This document shows positions 11,090 to 21,850 of a DNA stretch of 64,000 bases, one piece after another. Source of the DNA: Toxorhynchites rutilus septentrionalis (lineage: Eukaryota; Arthropoda; Insecta; Diptera; Culicidae); the NCBI RefSeq assembly GCF_029784135.1, contig NC_073746.1, forward strand, positions 159,577,108-159,641,107, in the 5' to 3' direction. A program made the translations under genes and the position numbers. Each line of letters opens with the position of its first letter. Within the stretch, counting starts at the first letter, position 1. The notes under the pieces were generated by a model. That model saw nothing but the letters and a program-made list of their open reading frames with translations, was not told the DNA's origin and ran no database searches.

Positions 11090-11437
11090 TTGCCCCTACA
11101 TCCTTATACCCTCCTTTCCTTCCTTTGCGGGTAATTCGTCCCCTTGCTATAAATAGTAGAATAAGTTGAAATGTAAATACACTATAGATATACGAATAGA
11201 TTTATAAATTGAGTGTTCATCAACATTGTTACAATTTCCTTATATCCCATCCTTCTCCTAAAAATATGTCACCCTCCTAAACTCGAGTACACCGCGAGTA
11301 ATCGGTTTTCCACCTTACTAACCATAGATGTAAGAAAATTGTTTATATATATAGTTTTAAAATTATATTTAAGAATACGGCTCCTTTAAACTTAAGTAAC
11401 TAAACCTGTAAAAATAAACGAATTAAAAAAAAATATA

Positions 11438-11735
11438 TATATGGGGTTTTGGGGAAATATGTAATCCGCCATTTTGTGGAGGCGGCCATTTTGGTTTGGC
11501 ATTTTTCATGAATAATTGTGTTCTACTAGTTAAGCCCTTTCATTTGATACCCATATTGATGAGGGTTTCGAAAAAAAAATTATATATCGCCATTTTGTCG
11601 TGGCGGCCATTTTGGATTTGCATTCCACATGAATAACTGTGTTCTACTAGTCAAGTCTTTCATTCGACACCCATATTTATGGGATTTTGAGAAAATATGT
11701 ATTCCGCCATTTTGTAGCGATCGCCATCTTGGATT
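11438..11735 (+). repeat. ~120-bp tandem repeat, right part
   Basis: Starts with the second target-duplication copy (11438-11450). It continues with units beginning GCAT at 11499 and 11620, with GGCGGCCATTTTGG and GTGTTCTACTAG blocks. Removing 5299-11437 plus one duplication copy restores a regular array of about four units. Confidence 0.8.
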
Positions 11736-12199
11736 TTTAAGATCGTGAAATACGCAGTTTTATGATGACTGCAGAGATAAAGGTGTGTTCCAAATTTCAG
11801 ATCAATCGGTCAACAGGAAGGGGGTCAAATTTCTATTAATGTGGTACAGCGCTACAGACAAACAAGTTACAAACATACAATCATGTTACAGGGCAAGCTA
11901 AATAAAACCATTTAAAAATAGTTAATACGGTTTATTTAGGGTGACGACAACGTCTTCTAAATATTTAAATAACTTCACGTAATAATTTTTCATTCAAAAT
12001 CACAACTATTTAAAATTGCTTTCGGTCTGCTACTCTTATAGAAAGAACATTGCTCCAAAACTGCGGCTGAATTATTTTGACGTTTGATATACCAAGGTTG
12101 TTACATTTTCATCACACGACTGAATTTGAGTCCAACGGATTTCAGAATACAAAAGTAAAGCACGATCGGTTTGTGAGTTTCGATATTGTTACCACAAAC
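11736..12199. other. Non-coding DNA beyond the tandem repeat
   Basis: The stretch 11785-11905 (TCAGATCAATCGGTCAACAG, then AAACAAGTTACAAACATACAA) looks like a dispersed-repeat 3' end often found after such arrays. No gene seen. Confidence 0.4.
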
Positions 12200-12640
12200 A
12201 AGGTTCATGGCATGCAGTTATCTTAAACTTTTATCGCTTTGAATGATGGAAAAAGTGCATAGCGTTTTCCTAAAGATTTCACCAACAATGAGTTCAAAAG
12301 CGTCGGTGGATATCCAATATATCCAATATATCAGAGAAGAAATCCTGATAAAGCTGTGATCAATCATTCACAAATATCAACCACGCAGACAAGATCGTAG
12401 TGTCGTACCATATTCGCCTCAGTTTAGCAAAATATTCAATGCGCATATCAATTTTGAGTTCTGTGGCTCGGAGAAGAGCAATAAATACATCCGCAAGTCC
12501 ATAAATAAAGTGAGCAATTTGGCTGTGTTTCAAATTCAGAATACCGGTGTGAATACTCCTCGATTGAATGATAACGTCGGAACTAGAGATAATTTATATG
12601 GCAGAACAACGTTTGCCGGGTCAGCTAGTTATAATAATAT
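12200..12640 (-). repeat. Dispersed repeat ending TAGCTGACCCGGCAAACG
   Basis: Read on the minus strand it starts ACTAGCTGACCCGGCAAACG at about 12630 and continues through a GTTCTGCCATATAAATTATC block. A related head (ACTAGCTGAC...CGGCGAACTTCGTCC) lies at 30298. The opening phrase is widespread in insect repeats. I cannot assign a family and the far end is uncertain. Confidence 0.4.
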
Positions 12641-14202
12641 GACAGTGCAAACGAACATGATCAAAATGCCATGCTTCTTGCATATGATCATTAAACCCCA
12701 TTCATTGTTTCAATAAAAAAAATCTCTCTTTACTTTAAGGCTATGGGATGCGGTCAACATGGCTTTCATACAGGCAGGAAGCTCACGTATCAAATCTGCT
12801 CTACAAATACAATGCCAAAAATTCCAAACATTTGATCAGACATTCAGGACGGTCTGCAGGCTACAAAGCACCCAAAACCAATTTTCAAAAGTACCCTCCC
12901 CTAAAATCCGAACAGACACAAACCTGTTACAGACGTCGTTAAGAATCGCCTGCGGGTGAAATTAATTGGGATGGAAATGTACAAGTGGATCAGCGAAGCA
13001 GCAGCTCTACCTGTTCGGCTGTTTCCCGCTATGCGATGCTTCGTAGCGCTGAGGCCTTCCCGATTCGAGAATTACTGCGCGTGCTACAGTCATTTATCTC
13101 TCCTTCTTTGATATTCCAAGGATGATATGTTGGGCCTTAATTAATCGCTTTCGTGAGGTTTTGTTCCGTTCCATACGTATACTTTCACTGAGCGTTGTTG
13201 AATAAGATCACGCAGGAAAACTTTTGCCATTTTCTCGCGTGATTCTATTATCACCTACATCAGTGGCTAAATGGCGCGGTTCAGCTGGTCGACTTGCAGC
13301 TTTCAAAGGTAATAAAAATATTACGAACTCTCGCTTCGTTGGTGTCCGTCAACAAGATGACATTGGTTGCATTCCGTAGCGCAATCATTAGAAGCAACTT
13401 GGCAAATCGCGCAGCGCAGCGTACTTTCAAATGCCTTCTGCCTTATCGCGCAACCCCACGGGACATCTCACATACCGGCCAATATCATCTCTTGTGTCGA
13501 TCGTACTTCTAATGTGTGGAAAACCGCGGTACCGTTCCTAAGCCAAGTAACTCATCACTTGCTGTACGCATTCCAAAAACGCATCCTGAGTGGAGCTGAT
13601 GAATGATAGTTGGTAAACTGGATGACAATTAAAGTGAAGAAGTTAATGGGAAAAGTTATCTTTTCATTCATCCTGGTTTCATATACGCGATGAAAAAAAA
13701 AGTACGTTCCAACTTTATATTTCCAGATTGTTCCAAAAGACACCTTCTCGAGAGCTATAATTTCGCTCGGAGCGTCCGAACTTCGATGAATGTAACATAA
13801 TGCAAATGCAATTGCCGGGCCAATCTCTTCACGTGTCTCAAATTGACTTGAGCATAATTCGAGATCTGCAAGAATATGAATGAACGACAACGAAAATGCT
13901 ATATTATTAAGCACTTCTTGGCACGCAAACCCCATTAAAAGTGGATTCTTTCATCCGTATAAATATTATCCCTCAGCGGTAATCGGAGGATCCGCAAAAC
14001 AATTGTAGCTCCGCCAATTTTTAAAAGGCCCCCGGGTATAGTGTTCCTCTTCTTGGCTCCCCACACCGGCATTGGAAGTTTCACCATTATTAATAGCTTC
14101 AGGGCTGAACAGAAATCAAGCCTTGGCATGGATATTCCTGTTTTTTGCACCCCATTTTTTGTTTTGTTAATTGTTTGTGCTCGATTTTTTTCAAAACCCC
14201 TT
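12641..14202. other. No gene recognised
   Basis: Somewhat GC-richer patches (12960-13100, 13290-13520) give short frames on both strands without recognisable domains. The longest minus frame (13555-13935) has unusual composition and no family I can name. This could hold a decayed gene, but I see no support. Confidence 0.4.
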
Positions 14203-14442
14203 CTTCATCTTTAATGGCACTAACGTCCCTGATGGTACTTCCTCGTCTCAACTTAGTATCAATTGCATTTTTAATGCCCAATTGTGATTATTATGCCAAA
14301 CAACACGCTTTGATTATATTCTAAGCGACAAGTTCGCAAATACGCATATTCCAGTGCAAGTCGGAAGGAATTAAAATCTCCTGCTATAACGAGAATCGAA
14401 CCCGTTAGGTGTGATGCTATCCACTCGGCCCTGGGTACCACG
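14203..14442 (-). mobile_element. Feilai-like SINE, diverged
   Basis: Antisense copy with the CACTAACGTCCCTGATGG block near the tail. The head ends at about 14440 with B-box and A-box-like sequence (GAATCGAACCCG; CCACTCGGCC in antisense). The Tc1 element starts 15 bp beyond the head. Confidence 0.7.
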
Positions 14443-14456
14443 AATTTTACGTAATA

Positions 14457-15638
14457 CAGTGTCGGACAAAACATTAAGACCACTGTTCAAGCAAAAAAGA
14501 GAGTGACAAAACTTTGAGAACAAATAATCCAATCCGTTGCTTCAATCCATTTAGAATAATTTATTTCCATTGTTCGAAGAAATTTTTAACGTCTGCAGTT
14601 ACAATACAACTGCATACTTAACAATTAAAATGACGCGACAAAAATGAAGACCGGTTTCAAAATTAATGGTATAAATAAAAAATAAAATCCGGTTCGGCAT
14701 GGATTCCACCAGCTTCTGGCACGTGGTGACCGGGATGGCGTACCAACAAGCTTGGATCCTATCACACAGCTGCTGCTTATTCTTCGACTTTTCCTTGTAT
14801 ACCGACCTTTTCACGATCTCCCATAAGTTCTCTATAGGGTTCAGATTCGGTGACTCCGCTGACCGCTCCATACTTCGGATCGTTATCCTGTATGAACTGT
14901 CATTTCAGGGCCATTTCCCACTCGGTGTGTGGCAGCATAACATCCCTTAGGATTTGGCCGTAGAAGTACTGATCCATGATCTTGTTTACCCAGTACAGGG
15001 GACCAACCCCGTACCAGAAGAAGCACCCCCACACCATAATGTTCTCTCCTCCATGCTTGAATGTCTTCGTGGTATACTGTGGCATATAAGCGCAGCCTTT
15101 CGGGCGATGGACCCAAGTTTTTTTTCCGTCCGAGCCGATGAGATTTACTTTCGTCTCATCCGACCACAGTATATTTCGTCACCGCTTTTCCTTCTCCGGA
15201 CCGATCCAATCCAAGTGGCCCTTCGCGAATTTCAGCCGCGCCTTCGGATGCTTCTGCGTCAGCATCAGGACCTGCAATTATGCGCGCGACCCATTTTTTG
15301 TTGACTGCAACTAGAATTCGAGTATTAAAATCTTACATACTTCTTGTTTACATGATAAATACTTACCAGGATACCAAAACTTACCAATACCATCGAGAAA
15401 CAATCAATTTTCTTCAAAAATCGGTGGAAACAACACTCGAAACAGCCGAAACGAGGAACTGGTCCTAAATTTTGTCGCGTCATTTTAGTTGTGAAATATG
15501 TTTAAAACGCATTTTTCAATGAATGACTATTTTTTTACCTACAGATGTTATGAATTTCTTCGAACAATGCAATTAAATTCTTAGAAAAGAATTGAAGCAG
15601 TGGATAGGATTATATTTTTTAATTTTTATCCGACACTG
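14457..15638 (-). mobile_element. Tc1-family transposon with long IR/DR-like ends
   Basis: An 1182-bp element flanked by TA (14455-14456 and 15639-15640). Outer ends are CAGTGTCGGACAAAA and its inverted partner CAGTGTCGGATAAAA. About 190 bp inward each end carries a second related motif (TGACGCGACAAAAATGAAGACC near 14630, inverted at about 15460-15484), giving the IR/DR arrangement seen in Sleeping Beauty-like Tc1 elements. Between the outer and inner motifs other blocks match as inverted copies (CATTGTTCGAAGAAAT). It carries a minus-strand transposase remnant. Confidence 0.88.
14600..15300 (-). pseudogene. Tc1 transposase (DD34E type), truncated and mutated
   Basis: Minus-strand remnant of the catalytic domain. 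It has WSDETKVNLIGSDG (first Asp), then HGGENIMVWGCF, then a TGA where the family has Trp just before QFIQDNDPK (second Asp), then SPNLNPIENLWEIVKR (catalytic Glu). About 28 residues normally found between QDNDPK and SPNLNPIEN are missing, so the spacing is destroyed. No N-terminal helix-turn-helix region is recognisable between 15300 and the right end, which fits the short element length. Confidence 0.85.
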
Positions 15639-15640
15639 TA

Positions 15641-16524
15641 ACCCTAAATTTCTGGATTGACGAAATTTCGCGGACTACCAGCACCTGCCTTTCTCGATCC
15701 TCGACACCAAAAGTTTCGCAAAACTTTGTTTTTATGAAGCAATGCGACGCCAAATTAGCCGTAAAATTGCCGATTTTAACCCGAACCTTCCCGAGTTTTG
15801 AAACCTTATAGGGTAAATGATCTTGGTTTGTCCAATTTGGGGTGTTTTTACGCAACTAGTAAATGCAAATCGATTTTTCTTCATGAAAATCACACATAAT
15901 CGATACGAGTTTGGGTTTGTTGAAAAGCCCCAAGTCTCTAGTTGCTAATACAACCATAAGGTGTTGAAATTATTCTAATTTTTATGTTTTCTAACGATTT
16001 TCCTTAAAGAAGAATTATGATCATGGTTTGACCACCTCTGATCATGGTTTGCCCAAAAAAATTATCATGGTCCGGTCATTTGTCCGGTTTTAGAAATCTC
16101 CATTTTTGAATGAAAACATTCGAATTCACAATTAGATGTTGCATTTATCATTGCTTGAGTTTACTGTCATCATATTGATTCACTCATAATTTAGGCTTTC
16201 TTCAGAATATTCTTGGGCATTTTAGAAGTGTTCACCTCAACACAATCAACACAGAAAAACCATACTTCTGCTATGCGCGAAGCACACCATAAACAAACAT
16301 AAACAAACTGCAGCGCGCCAAGTGGTTGCCATAGAAATCATGTGGACAAAACAACATTATTCGATTAAAATCGATTAAAAGTTAGCTCGAATGAGGGGCG
16401 CATTGACACAAATAGAAGGTGTATTTTATAATCCTTTAAAACATGTGATTTCGTAAAAATATACTATCAAACTACTATAAATCATGTAAAAGGCAATTTC
16501 ATTTATATGTTTCGAAACATTCGA
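15641..16524. other. Non-coding DNA with repeated ATCATGGTTTG phrase
   Basis: A minus-strand frame at 15619-15855 shows no domain I know. GGGTAAATGATCTTGG at 15810 follows TA and looks like a transposon end. ATC(A/T)TGGTTTG(T/A/C)CC recurs at about 15817, 16020 and 16040, with a weaker match near 16065. The matching right end was not found. Confidence 0.4.
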
Positions 16525-16592
16525 AGGCCTTATTTGACACAGGAGCGCATTATAAATTAGGCCTTATTTGACACAGGAGCGCAACATAAATT
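16525..16592 (+). repeat. 34-bp direct tandem duplication
   Basis: AGGCCTTATTTGACACAGGA begins at 16525 and 16559; the two 34-bp units differ at only a few bases near their ends. Confidence 0.85.
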
Positions 16593-16769
16593 TTTGTTTC
16601 AAAAAATCGTAACTTGATTTCAAGCAGTCTCGGTAGAATATGATGTTCGGCAAAGTTATTGTTATATAAACTCAATAAAAAATATAAAAACAAAAACAAA
16701 AACAAAAATATGAAACAAAAAAAAATACTTTGTGAATAAAGAATTTGAACAAATCCCATGTTGGGTCAA
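16593..16769. other. A-rich low-complexity DNA
   Basis: Contains an (AAACAA)n-like stretch at 16684-16720. Nothing else seen. Confidence 0.4.
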
Positions 16770-17340
16770 TTCATGCATTTTGATAGATTACGTTCTTCGT
16801 AACAAGTGTATGTAATGAATAAGTCTAACCATCCGTTATCTTTTCACATATGGTATGATGCTTTTGTAATTTATTTATCGCCATTTATCGTGGACTTGGG
16901 AAATATGTGATCGGAAGAATTGTGAAACGGTCATTGTATGTTACATTTCCTTCTTGTTGCATTTTTCAAGTGTACGTACTTCTCGATCCGCGAATTTTCT
17001 TGGTTTGATGAACTCCAGACAATCTGTTTCGATTCTGACATGCACATTAAACGCATATTGTTGATTCAATCGACTTTAGTGATGTAAATGATTAAGCCAA
17101 AGTCAAAGCATTGTGTCCGTACCCGCTTATGTAGACCGTATGAGCAAAACATATTCCAGAGTGCAAAAATGCATGCGATGACGATTTTCCCAGGGACCAA
17201 GGTTTTATAGTCCGTGTTGGGGAAACACATTCTGGTCTGTTCAAATGCAAGCGAGTACAACTTGCATGTATTTGCAATGTTGATTTTCCAGCTTGCTCGG
17301 GTCCGGTCTGCATATATGCATGTGGGGCTTACGTGGCAAG
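16770..17340 (-). repeat. Antisense partial copy of the 53283-54808 element
   Basis: The minus strand matches about 54000-54650 over many blocks: TTTCCC.AACAC.GACTT, AGCGGGTACG.A.ACAA, CAATATGCGTT..A.GT.CATGTC and GTTACGAAGAAC. It contains one to two of the ~93-bp tandem units. No terminal inverted repeat was found for this copy. Confidence 0.7.
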
Positions 17341-17612
17341 ATTTCGCTCGAATTCAAATTGTATTTCGCAGTCGATACTTTTGGTCGATACAATTTGAGA
17401 ATCAAAAATCGAGCCTATCAAAACGTGAAATTTAGCGCATTTAGAAAATGCCGACATTACCTAATCATTGAATTATTTATCTTAAGAGAAATAAAATGTT
17501 ATTTATTGTGATATTTCCTACCCATTGATGCAAACATCTTCGTGTTCTATTCTAAAAAGTTCGAGTTATAAACATTAAAAATCTTTCACTTTTCCCAACA
17601 TGTTCAGTGTTT
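17341..17612. other. AT-rich DNA, nothing recognised
   Basis: No coding or repeat structure I can support. Confidence 0.4.
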
Positions 17613-17624
17613 AGATTTTCATCT

Positions 17625-17894
17625 TCTTCTTCTTCAATGGTACTAACGTTCCTAGAGGAACTTCGCCGTCTCAACGTAGTATTACTTGCGTCATTTTTTA
17701 TTAGTACTTAGTTGAGATTTCTATGCCAAATAACACGCCTTGAATGCATTCTGAGTAGCAACCTCTAGAATACGCGTGATCACAGTGCAAGTCGGAGGAA
17801 ATTTCTTTGACGAAAAATTCCCCCGACCAGAACGGGAATCGAACCCGAACACCCGGCATGTTAGTTATGACGCTAACAACTCGGCCACGGGAGC
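17625..17894 (-). mobile_element. Feilai-like SINE, full length
   Basis: A 270-bp antisense copy with a (TTC)n tail at 17625-17635 (GAA on the minus strand). Its tRNA-like head ends near 17894 (CTCGGCCACGGGAGC in antisense) and its B box is GGTTCGATTCCCG. It is flanked by a 12-bp target duplication AGATTTTCATCT (17613-17624 and 17895-17906). Confidence 0.9.
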
Positions 17895-18050
17895 AGATTT
17901 TCATCTAATCTCCTATATACTCCTGTTAGATGAAGTCCATCGTCATAATGTTATATCTCAAAACACTTTTCCCATACATTTGTTCTGCTCTTTTGTGTGC
18001 TTACCTATTCGTATCGTCGATAAGGGGCAACGCATGCAGCCGCGATAATA

Positions 18051-18934
18051 GGGTAAAATCGGGAAAGATGAACAGGGTAGGAAAGACGGACACCCCTGTA
18101 TAATTGATAAATTACGTTTTTATTTTAAATTTTCATGATGTACAAACTTGCTATAGAGTGTATCAGTACCTTTGTACACCTAGCTGACTTTCTGTTTAAA
18201 TTGTAAATAAAAACAAAAAAGTAATCTACAAAGAGCAGCTCGTTGTAAATTTTCGTCTGCAGAATATAAGGTTCTCACTGTTATCGAGTAATTTTTGGGG
18301 TATTTTTCGTTTCGTGAATGTTTTACCATCTCTTCTCTTCCAGTTTATCGAATCAGCGGTGAAGTTTTCTCATTTTTACTCCAGAAATATTGACGAAAAT
18401 AAAATACCAATCAAGTCAGATAAGACGGACACTCCACCGACCAAAGACAAACATTTAGTTTTCAATCAATTTGATTAACTTTTATTAACAGATGCCCACT
18501 AACTACGTTTGCAAGTGCAACCAGAAATCATGGACGAATCAGAAGAGCGTTTTTTAAAACGTAATTCGAATTTGTCGTTCCGAATGGCGGAAGCTATTTT
18601 AGACATGAAAAAATGAGAAAAATTACAACCCCCTCTAGGTGATTTTAGTTTAGCCTTTTTGTTAGATCTTTTTAAGGCATATTTGAAGACCTACAAAACT
18701 TATCGAGTACATAAACTTGAATTTTCAGTTGGTGTCCATCTTTCCCGACACAATCTTATTTTTTCTAAAATACCGGATTCATTCATGTTTCAAAATTTAT
18801 GCCTCAAAGACAAGTTTTATTATAAAAAGACACCTAGATTATCAATTTGTGGTGAGATAGCTGTATAATTTTTGTGAAATTCACGAAAAAAAATCAACTT
18901 TTACTTAGGGTGTCCGTCTCTACCACCCTTCCCT
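18051..18934. mobile_element. TA-flanked non-autonomous element with GACGGACACCC ends
   Basis: About 884 bp between TA dinucleotides (18049-18050, 18935-18936). The left end has GGGTAAAATCGGGAAAGATG followed by GGAAAGACGGACACCCC. The right end, inverted, reads AGGGAAGGGTGGTAGAGACG followed by GACACCCT. An internal AAGACGGACACTCC lies near 18423. No transposase is present. It is similar in style to the elements at 29800-31625 and 50012-51860, but the sequences differ. Confidence 0.6.
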
Positions 18935-18936
18935 TA

Positions 18937-19290
18937 TAAACAACGGAGGAAGATGACGGGAACGGAATAAAGTCGACATTAACTCCACCCTTGCGTAACT
19001 ATTACGCTGCCTTGTCAGCTCTTTCTATACTCAAAGCAGCGAACATCGCTTATTCTGCGCATTTTGGGTCACCATAAAGGTTTCGTTACCCCACAAACTG
19101 TGGATGGTAATAAATTGGTATATATACAGATGCATTAAACCACCAGTGTATGACTCTGTTTGCATGGTTGTTGTCTTCAGTTGCAGAAAATTTGAATTTT
19201 GTAAGCACGACTCAAAAAAGAAAAAGAACACATTTCTGATTTCAAGATATTTTATTTTAAAAATCCTCAGCTTTCTATTAGGTGTTAGCT
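18937..19290. other. Non-coding DNA, nothing recognised
   Basis: Short frames on both strands have no domains. Confidence 0.4.
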
Positions 19291-19292
19291 TA

Positions 19293-20428
19293 CCGGTAAG
19301 TTCCTTCGGTTTAACGACAGATGGCGTAACTAGATTATTATTCCAGTGAATCAAGTCTCCAGACATCCCTTGGAAAGCTACAGTCATTGCGCGTCTTTTT
19401 CAGTATGTGTCAAAAAGTTGAAGCGTGAACAACATAGTTTTTTACCATTTCGATTATGTCGAATTTCGTACCAACGAGACTGTTTTTGCGGGGAGTGTTA
19501 CTTCATTACTTCAATATGAAGAAAAAAGCTGCGGAAAGTCATTGCATTTTGGTGGAAGTTTTTGGTGATCATGCTCCAACTGAGTGAACGTGTCAGACGG
19601 GGTTTGCACGGTTTAAAAGCGGTAATTTAGACTTGGGAGACGAAGATCGTTCCGGGCCGCCAAAAAAGTTTGAAGATGAAGAATTGGAGGCTTTATTCAA
19701 TCAAAATCCGTCACAAACGCAACAAGAACTTGCAGATACACTTGGAGGAGCTCAGCAAACCATGTACGATCGTTTAAAAGCAATGGGAAAGTCCAAAAGA
19801 TAGGACATTGGGTGTCGTATGAATTGAAGCCACGAGACGTCGAACGTCGCTTTTTCACGTGGGAACAATTGCTTTATTGGCATAAAAGAAAAGGATTTTT
19901 GCATCGAATCGTTACTGGCGATGAAAAGTGGGCCCATTACGACAATCCTAAACGACGGGCAACGAATGGATACCACGGCCATGTATCAACATCAACGGTC
20001 GCCAGAAGATTATGCTGTCTATTTGATGGGACCAGCTGGGTGTGGTGTACTATGAGCTGCTAAAACCGAATGGAACCATTACGGGGGACCTCTACCGACG
20101 ACAATTGACGTTGACGTGACGACGTTTGAGCCGTGCACTGAAGGAAAAAAGGCCACAAAACGAGCAAAGACACGATGAAGTTATTTTGCAGCACGAAAAT
20201 GCTCGGCCGCATATCGCGAAACCGGGTTAAAAGATACTTGGAAACGCTGAAATGGCAGGTCCTATCTCATCCGCCGTATTCTCCCGACATTTCTCCGTAC
20301 GATTAGTACCTTTTTCGATCGGTGTAACATGGCCTGGTTGACCAGCACTTCTCCAATTTTGATGAAGTCTAAAATTGGATCGATTCGGAGTTAGTTATTT
20401 TTGAAAGAAAACCCAAGAAATTTACCGG
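19293..20428 (+). mobile_element. mariner element, copy 1 (degenerate)
   Basis: A 1136-bp element bounded by TA (19291-19292, 20429-20430). The terminal repeats begin CCGGTAAGTTCCTTC (left) and CCGGTAAATTTCTTG (right, inverted). It is closely related to 27177-28378 throughout. The encoded protein type is a DD34D mariner transposase of the mellifera/rosa kind, judged by motif memory only. This copy retains the site that carries a 56-bp insertion in copy 2, in its empty form. Confidence 0.88.
19456..20400 (+). pseudogene. mariner transposase, copy 1, multiply disabled
   Basis: Begins at ATG 19456 (MSNFVPTRLFLRGVLLHYFN). It hits a TGA about 43 codons in, within a sequence resembling HAPTE-TCQTGFARFKSGN. 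Later recognisable parts are RSGPPKKFEDEELEALF, then VTGDEKWAHYDNPKRR (first catalytic Asp), then ILQHENARPHIAKP, where Glu replaces the usual second Asp, with stops and frameshifts between. The third Asp motif is altered (DISPYD instead of IAPSDY). Clearly inactive. Confidence 0.88.
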
Positions 20429-20449
20429 TACTCCTATTACAAAAAAAAA

Positions 20450-20680
20450 TATATAAAAATAGAGCGCCCTTGGTCCCGAGACCATGAAAACCATAAAAAA
20501 ACAAATGCAATCAATAATAACCGAAACAAAATTTAAATTTTCTGCAACTGAAGTATTTTTCCTAAAAGGTTATTGGCTTTAATTTGATATGTCGATCATT
20601 GGAATCGGTCCAGTAGTTCAAAAGCTATGATTTTTTGAAAAAGTCATTTTAGGAAAATTCAATGGCTTACTTTTCCTGAT
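20450..20680 (-). repeat. Antisense copy of the ~335-bp repeat
   Basis: Contains GGTCCCGAGACCATGAAAACC, TTAATTTGATATGTCGATCA and CGGTCCAGTAGTTCAAAAG, matching the unit at 2978-3660 on the other strand. It starts 20 bp after the mariner right end. Confidence 0.6.
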
Positions 20681-21809
20681 CACAATGTAGTTATAATCGG
20701 TTATAACCATAGCTACTGCTAAATGTTCTGCATAATCGAATCGAGGCATTGAGGTTTTTCACGAATTGTGTCGTGGTCAGCAATAAACGTGTTCCAAAAA
20801 TCTTCGGGAGGTTATATTCATATCTGAAGAAAAATCCTTACCTTCACAGATGACTGAACCTTCCTTACAGAACCTTTGAGTTGGGGTGTTCCGTCAGCTT
20901 TTCAGTGAAGGCTCGCTCAAAATTAACATCAGACGACTTTCAGGCAGACGGATGGTACCGAAGCTTTTGAGAAGGCCAGTTTCGTCATTGAAGGTTTCCC
21001 CCTTGTCCACCACTCCAAGTATAGTGGTTTTGACTGTCCTAACTATTCTAGGTCACAGACTATTTGTACGTCTAATAGCGTCAACTCCGATCCATCGATG
21101 GATAACTCTGCAGCACCTTTGTATTGGATTTCTCGAAGAATTGATGATGGACACTCAGACGAACGTTTGCAGTTTTCTGTCCGAGCACGGTAACCATCGG
21201 TGATTCTACAATGCTTCACCCTGGCGCATCTCATGGGTGTGTAGTCCAGAACTATACGGCTTTCGAAGGTCTGCAGAAATGTTGGCGTCTTTTATTATCG
21301 AGTAAATTTCGTCGGAAAATGGAACTGTATTTAGATTTCTTAATGTCTCACTATAGCTCTCTCAGTCTAGTTTTATTGCAATCGTACCTAATTTGTGGCT
21401 AGTCTGTGGGCCTGTTGCACAAACTTCGCACTCTGAAGCAGAAAAAAATAGAAGTACAAAACGTAGTCATGACAGTCTGAAACTATGGAGAACCCCGGAA
21501 CTCCTCAATTGGACTGTTTGTGAGATCGCAATTAAATGTGTAGCTCTAAATTTATCTTCAATTCTCAGTACATCAGCATCTTCACTAGCTTTATTTCACT
21601 CCAGACGCAATGAATAAAGCATACACTCAGATAATTACCGAGGACCACGACATCCACCCCAGTAATTACGCGAAGCGAAAGATGTTCGCAGCTGACGTTG
21701 ATCTTAATCTTATTATATCATTAAAATTCTCAAATAACACCAACGGCAGTGTACGGAATGCTGCAGTTGACGACGTGTGTCCAGTGGACCGAGCTTCCCA
21801 GCATATCCC

Positions 21810-21850
<41 letters not shown>

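Larger units (their letters stand above)
5299..11437 (+). mobile_element. Full-length non-LTR retrotransposon, I/Loner-type
   Basis: A 6.1-kb element with a 5' UTR (5299-5823, after a poly-T stretch), ORF1 (5824-7428), ORF2 (7412-11089, overlapping ORF1 by 17 bp) and a 3' UTR ending in an A-rich tail (to 11437). It is flanked by a perfect 13-bp target duplication and sits in a tandem repeat that continues on both sides. ORF2 has endonuclease, reverse transcriptase and RNase H domains in that order, which points to the I superclade (I, LOA, Loner). The exact clade is unproven. Two lesions are visible: an in-frame stop in ORF1 and loss of an RT catalytic Asp in ORF2. A decayed relative lies at 38995-39566. 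Confidence 0.93.

Noticed and set aside
12960..13540. GC-richer patch considered as a decayed histone or other conserved gene
   Set aside because: Trial translations on both strands did not give a convincing stretch of any conserved protein.
13555..13935. 126-codon minus-strand frame
   Set aside because: No domain, no splice or start context, no repeat family recognised; a frame of this length can arise by chance in this much sequence.
15619..15855. 78-codon minus frame next to the Tc1 element
   Set aside because: Overlaps the transposon end and shows no domain; no support for a gene.
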